Shown here: positions 7,564 to 9,243 of the stretch, piece by piece
How positions within the stretch are numbered: position 1 is the first letter of the stretch
How the letters are laid out: each line of letters opens with the position of its first letter
Assembly: GCA_964552325.1 (NCBI GenBank)
Contig: CAZKHA010000137.1
Location: 1 to 9,243, forward strand
Length of the DNA stretch: 9,243 bases
DNA from: CAZKCK01 sp964552325
GTDB taxonomy: Bacteria; Bacteroidota; Bacteroidia; Bacteroidales; TTA-H9
Reading direction: 5' to 3'
Program-made: the position numbers and the translations under genes
Notes under the pieces: model-generated
Told to the model about the DNA's origin: nothing
What the model saw: the letters and a program-made list of their open reading frames with translations, nothing else
Database searches by the model: none

Positions 7564-9243
7564 TTATAGCTTAAATAGCTTGTAAACAGATTCGTAGCTC
7601 GATGTACGAATTCGGACAAGGTAAATCCCCTTAGGCAATTCAGCCACCGTATAGGTTTCCGATTCACTGTAATAAACTTTAGCTTGCTTACCCAGCACAT
7701 CAAATATTGCTACTGAAAGAATGCGTTCAGAAAAGCCTCCCCGTAGTGTAAAGTAATCCCTACAGGGGTTTGGATATAAGCTAATTAAACTTTTATCTAA
7801 ATCATCGGATGACGTAGTGTTATCTATTGTAATAAAAGCAGTGTCCGAAACTGTTTCGCCACATGAGTTGGCAGCCCTAACCACTAGTTTTGCGTTGCCC
7901 ATTGTAAACCATTGCACTTCCGCATTAATCCCATTTGACACCACAATTCCAATGCTTTGCGGAAAAACTTCCCAAAAATAGTCGGTGGCAAAAGCTACCT
8001 CGGTAGTGGAATAATTTGAGGTATTTGTAAAATACAAATCAACATAATCAGGTCCTTGCGGTTGTTCGGGCTGGTTTGGGAGCGGACTAACAAATACCAT
8101 CACCGATGCATCGGCTGTGGTGATGCCATCGCTTGCTGTAACAAAATAGGTAGTTGTTGCTACTGGCATAACCATAGGGTTTTGCAACGTGCTTGTAAAA
8201 CCTGGAGGGTCGCTAGTCCATGCAAATGTGTAATCTCCGGTACCACCTCCAGCCAAGGCAAAAACTTGAGAATACCCACCTTGGCAAATAGTAGGAGGAT
8301 CAGCATAAGCCGTAATAGACAATGGGCCACCAGTTACTATAACATTTGCGGCATCGGTGCCAGTGCAAGAAGTTACCAAATCGGTAACCATGAGCACAAA
8401 CATGGCAGAAGATGTAAGGCTTGTGGTAACAGGGTTTTGAACATTGGGATCAACCAATAAGGCTATAGGCTCCCAGTGCCAGGCATATGAGCCTGAACCA
8501 TTGGCTGCACTCCCTGAAAGATTGGTCGAACTTCCATAAGCAATATTCTGATCAGTTCCTGCATTGGCATTTACAAACCTTGCAGTAACGTTTAATTGTG
8601 AGCCGGGGCCTGCACCGCATTGGTTATTAGGCACTACCGTAACTAATCCTGAATTCATCCCAACCTCTACTTGAATAGCCGATGAACCCTGTCCATTCAC
8701 CAGAGCCCAATCAGGTGGAACTGTCCAAAAATAACTAACACCAAGGCTGTTTTCGACCGTAAAGCTTTGCTGACTGCCCCTACAAGGTTCTGTTTCGCCT
8801 TGTATAGCAGTGGTTTGTGATGGAGGTGAATAGACATTTACAGTTAATGAACGCACTGGACCATTACCACAAGCATTCGAAGGCAAAACGCTTATTTCGC
8901 CTGCATTGGCTCCAACCATCACAGTAATACTATCCGTTCCTTGCCCATTTAGAATGCTCCATCCCGTTGGCAAGGCCCAATTATATGTAATACCTTCAAC
9001 GCCATTTATATAATACGATTGTTGTGTGCCAAAGCATGGGCTAACCGAGCCCAAGATTACACTTGGCTGCGTAGGTGCTAAATTGGTAATAGCAGCATTA
9101 AAATAAAAGTTTTCGGAGGGCACATCAAGCATGGGGTTACTTGTTTCATCGGCGTACTCACAGTCGATGCCACCCGAAGCAGTATTGTTAAAAATAAGCG
9201 TTGGGCTTTCGCCAATTATGGTGAACGTTAAATCCATAATTTT
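7564..9243 (-). CDS. T9SS-secreted protein with tandem PKD-like domains (partial, N-terminus outside window)
   Basis: The C-terminal 559 residues of a large exported protein. The frame is open to the window edge (9243), and the first internal ATG at 9237 is unlikely to be the start because no signal peptide follows it. Numbered from that ATG, the first 50 residues end an unidentified domain. Two related PKD-like repeats follow (about 57-136 and 139-219), each with a P-C-x-G-x-QQS opening, a tryptophan-containing strand, NGQG and a C-G-x-G-P closing segment. A PKD-like domain starting NAGTDQNIAYG (222-302), another with P-x-x-ICQGGYSQVFALAGGGTG (306-384), and a further beta-rich segment (390-471) come next. 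The end (about 486-557) is a type A T9SS sorting domain: SLYPNPCRDYF, FDVLGKQ, LPKGIYLVRI and a KL-rich terminus. Family knowledge says this domain directs outer-membrane export through the Por/T9SS machinery and is normally cleaved. The PKD modules suggest a structural or adhesive stalk; the function set by the missing N-terminus cannot be stated. Confidence 0.9.
   Translation of the reverse strand, partial: KIMDLTFTIIGESPTLIFNNTASGGIDCEYADETSNPMLDVPSENFYFNAAITNLAPTQPSVILGSVSPCFGTQQSYYINGVEGITYNWALPTGWSILNGQGTDSITVMVGANAGEISVLPSNACGNGPVRSLTVNVYSPPSQTTAIQGETEPCRGSQQSFTVENSLGVSYFWTVPPDWALVNGQGSSAIQVEVGMNSGLVTVVPNNQCGAGPGSQLNVTARFVNANAGTDQNIAYGSSTNLSGSAANGSGSYAWHWEPIALLVDPNVQNPVTTSLTSSAMFVLMVTDLVTSCTGTDAANVIVTGGPLSITAYADPPTICQGGYSQVFALAGGGTGDYTFAWTSDPPGFTSTLQNPMVMPVATTTYFVTASDGITTADASVMVFVSPLPNQPEQPQGPDYVDLYFTNTSNYSTTEVAFATDYFWEVFPQSIGIVVSNGINAEVQWFTMGNAKLVVRAANSCGETVSDTAFITIDNTTSSDDLDKSLISLYPNPCRDYFTLRGGFSERILSVAIFDVLGKQAKVYYSESETYTVAELPKGIYLVRIRTSSYESVYKLFKL

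Noticed and set aside
8056..8460. Plus-strand frame rich in Cys and Arg opposite the T9SS protein
   Set aside because: The Cys/Arg content comes from reading the PKD-domain codons antisense; the minus-strand frame has clear PKD and sorting-domain signatures.
1..9243. CRISPR array, tRNA or rRNA genes, insertion sequence with transposase, phage genes or a defence cassette
   Set aside because: I saw no spaced direct repeats, cloverleaf, ribosomal RNA segment or transposase/integrase motif. Apart from the small intergenic repeat, the window is occupied by recognisable chromosomal genes.

Overview
The window looks like a chromosomal segment from a member of the Bacteroidota, probably a non-Bacteroides lineage such as Cytophagales, Chitinophagales or a relative. 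The grounds are: a type IX secretion (T9SS) C-terminal sorting domain on a large extracellular PKD-repeat protein, a soluble multi-PAS hybrid histidine kinase typical of the phylum, moderately AT-rich DNA, and a lack of Shine-Dalgarno sequences ahead of the main genes. Placement below phylum is inference.

Layout. (1) 14-2839, minus strand: a cytoplasmic hybrid histidine kinase with the order REC-PAS-PAS-PAS-HisKA-HATPase-REC and all catalytic residues present. (2) 2840-3108: a gap with one doubtful hydrophobic reading frame that ends in a TGATG overlap with the kinase ATG. (3) 3109-4203, minus strand: aroC, chorismate synthase, the last step of the shikimate pathway. (4) 4204-4615: a 412-bp divergent intergenic region. 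It holds an imperfect inverted repeat (4263-4378) resembling a dispersed intergenic repeat element, and a 31-codon ORF with a strong GGAGG and a signal-peptide-like sequence (4482-4577). (5) 4616-5959 and 5997-7487, plus strand: a two-gene maltodextrin unit, an SLC45/GPH-like sugar transporter followed 37 bp later by a short-form 4-alpha-glucanotransferase (malQ, GH77). (6) 7508-7545: a good intrinsic terminator between convergent genes. (7) 7564-9243, minus strand: the C-terminal 559 residues of a T9SS-exported surface or secreted protein with tandem PKD-like domains, whose N-terminus lies outside the window.

Functionally, the transporter and MalQ plausibly act together: the first imports maltose or short maltodextrins across the inner membrane and the second disproportionates them in the cytoplasm. 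AroC is an unrelated housekeeping gene. The kinase has no recognisable partner here. The T9SS protein is unrelated to the sugar genes except by convergence at the terminator.

I do not see a previously undescribed multi-gene system. The least explained parts are the aroC-transporter intergenic region (inverted repeat and mini-ORF) and the small reading frame upstream of the kinase.
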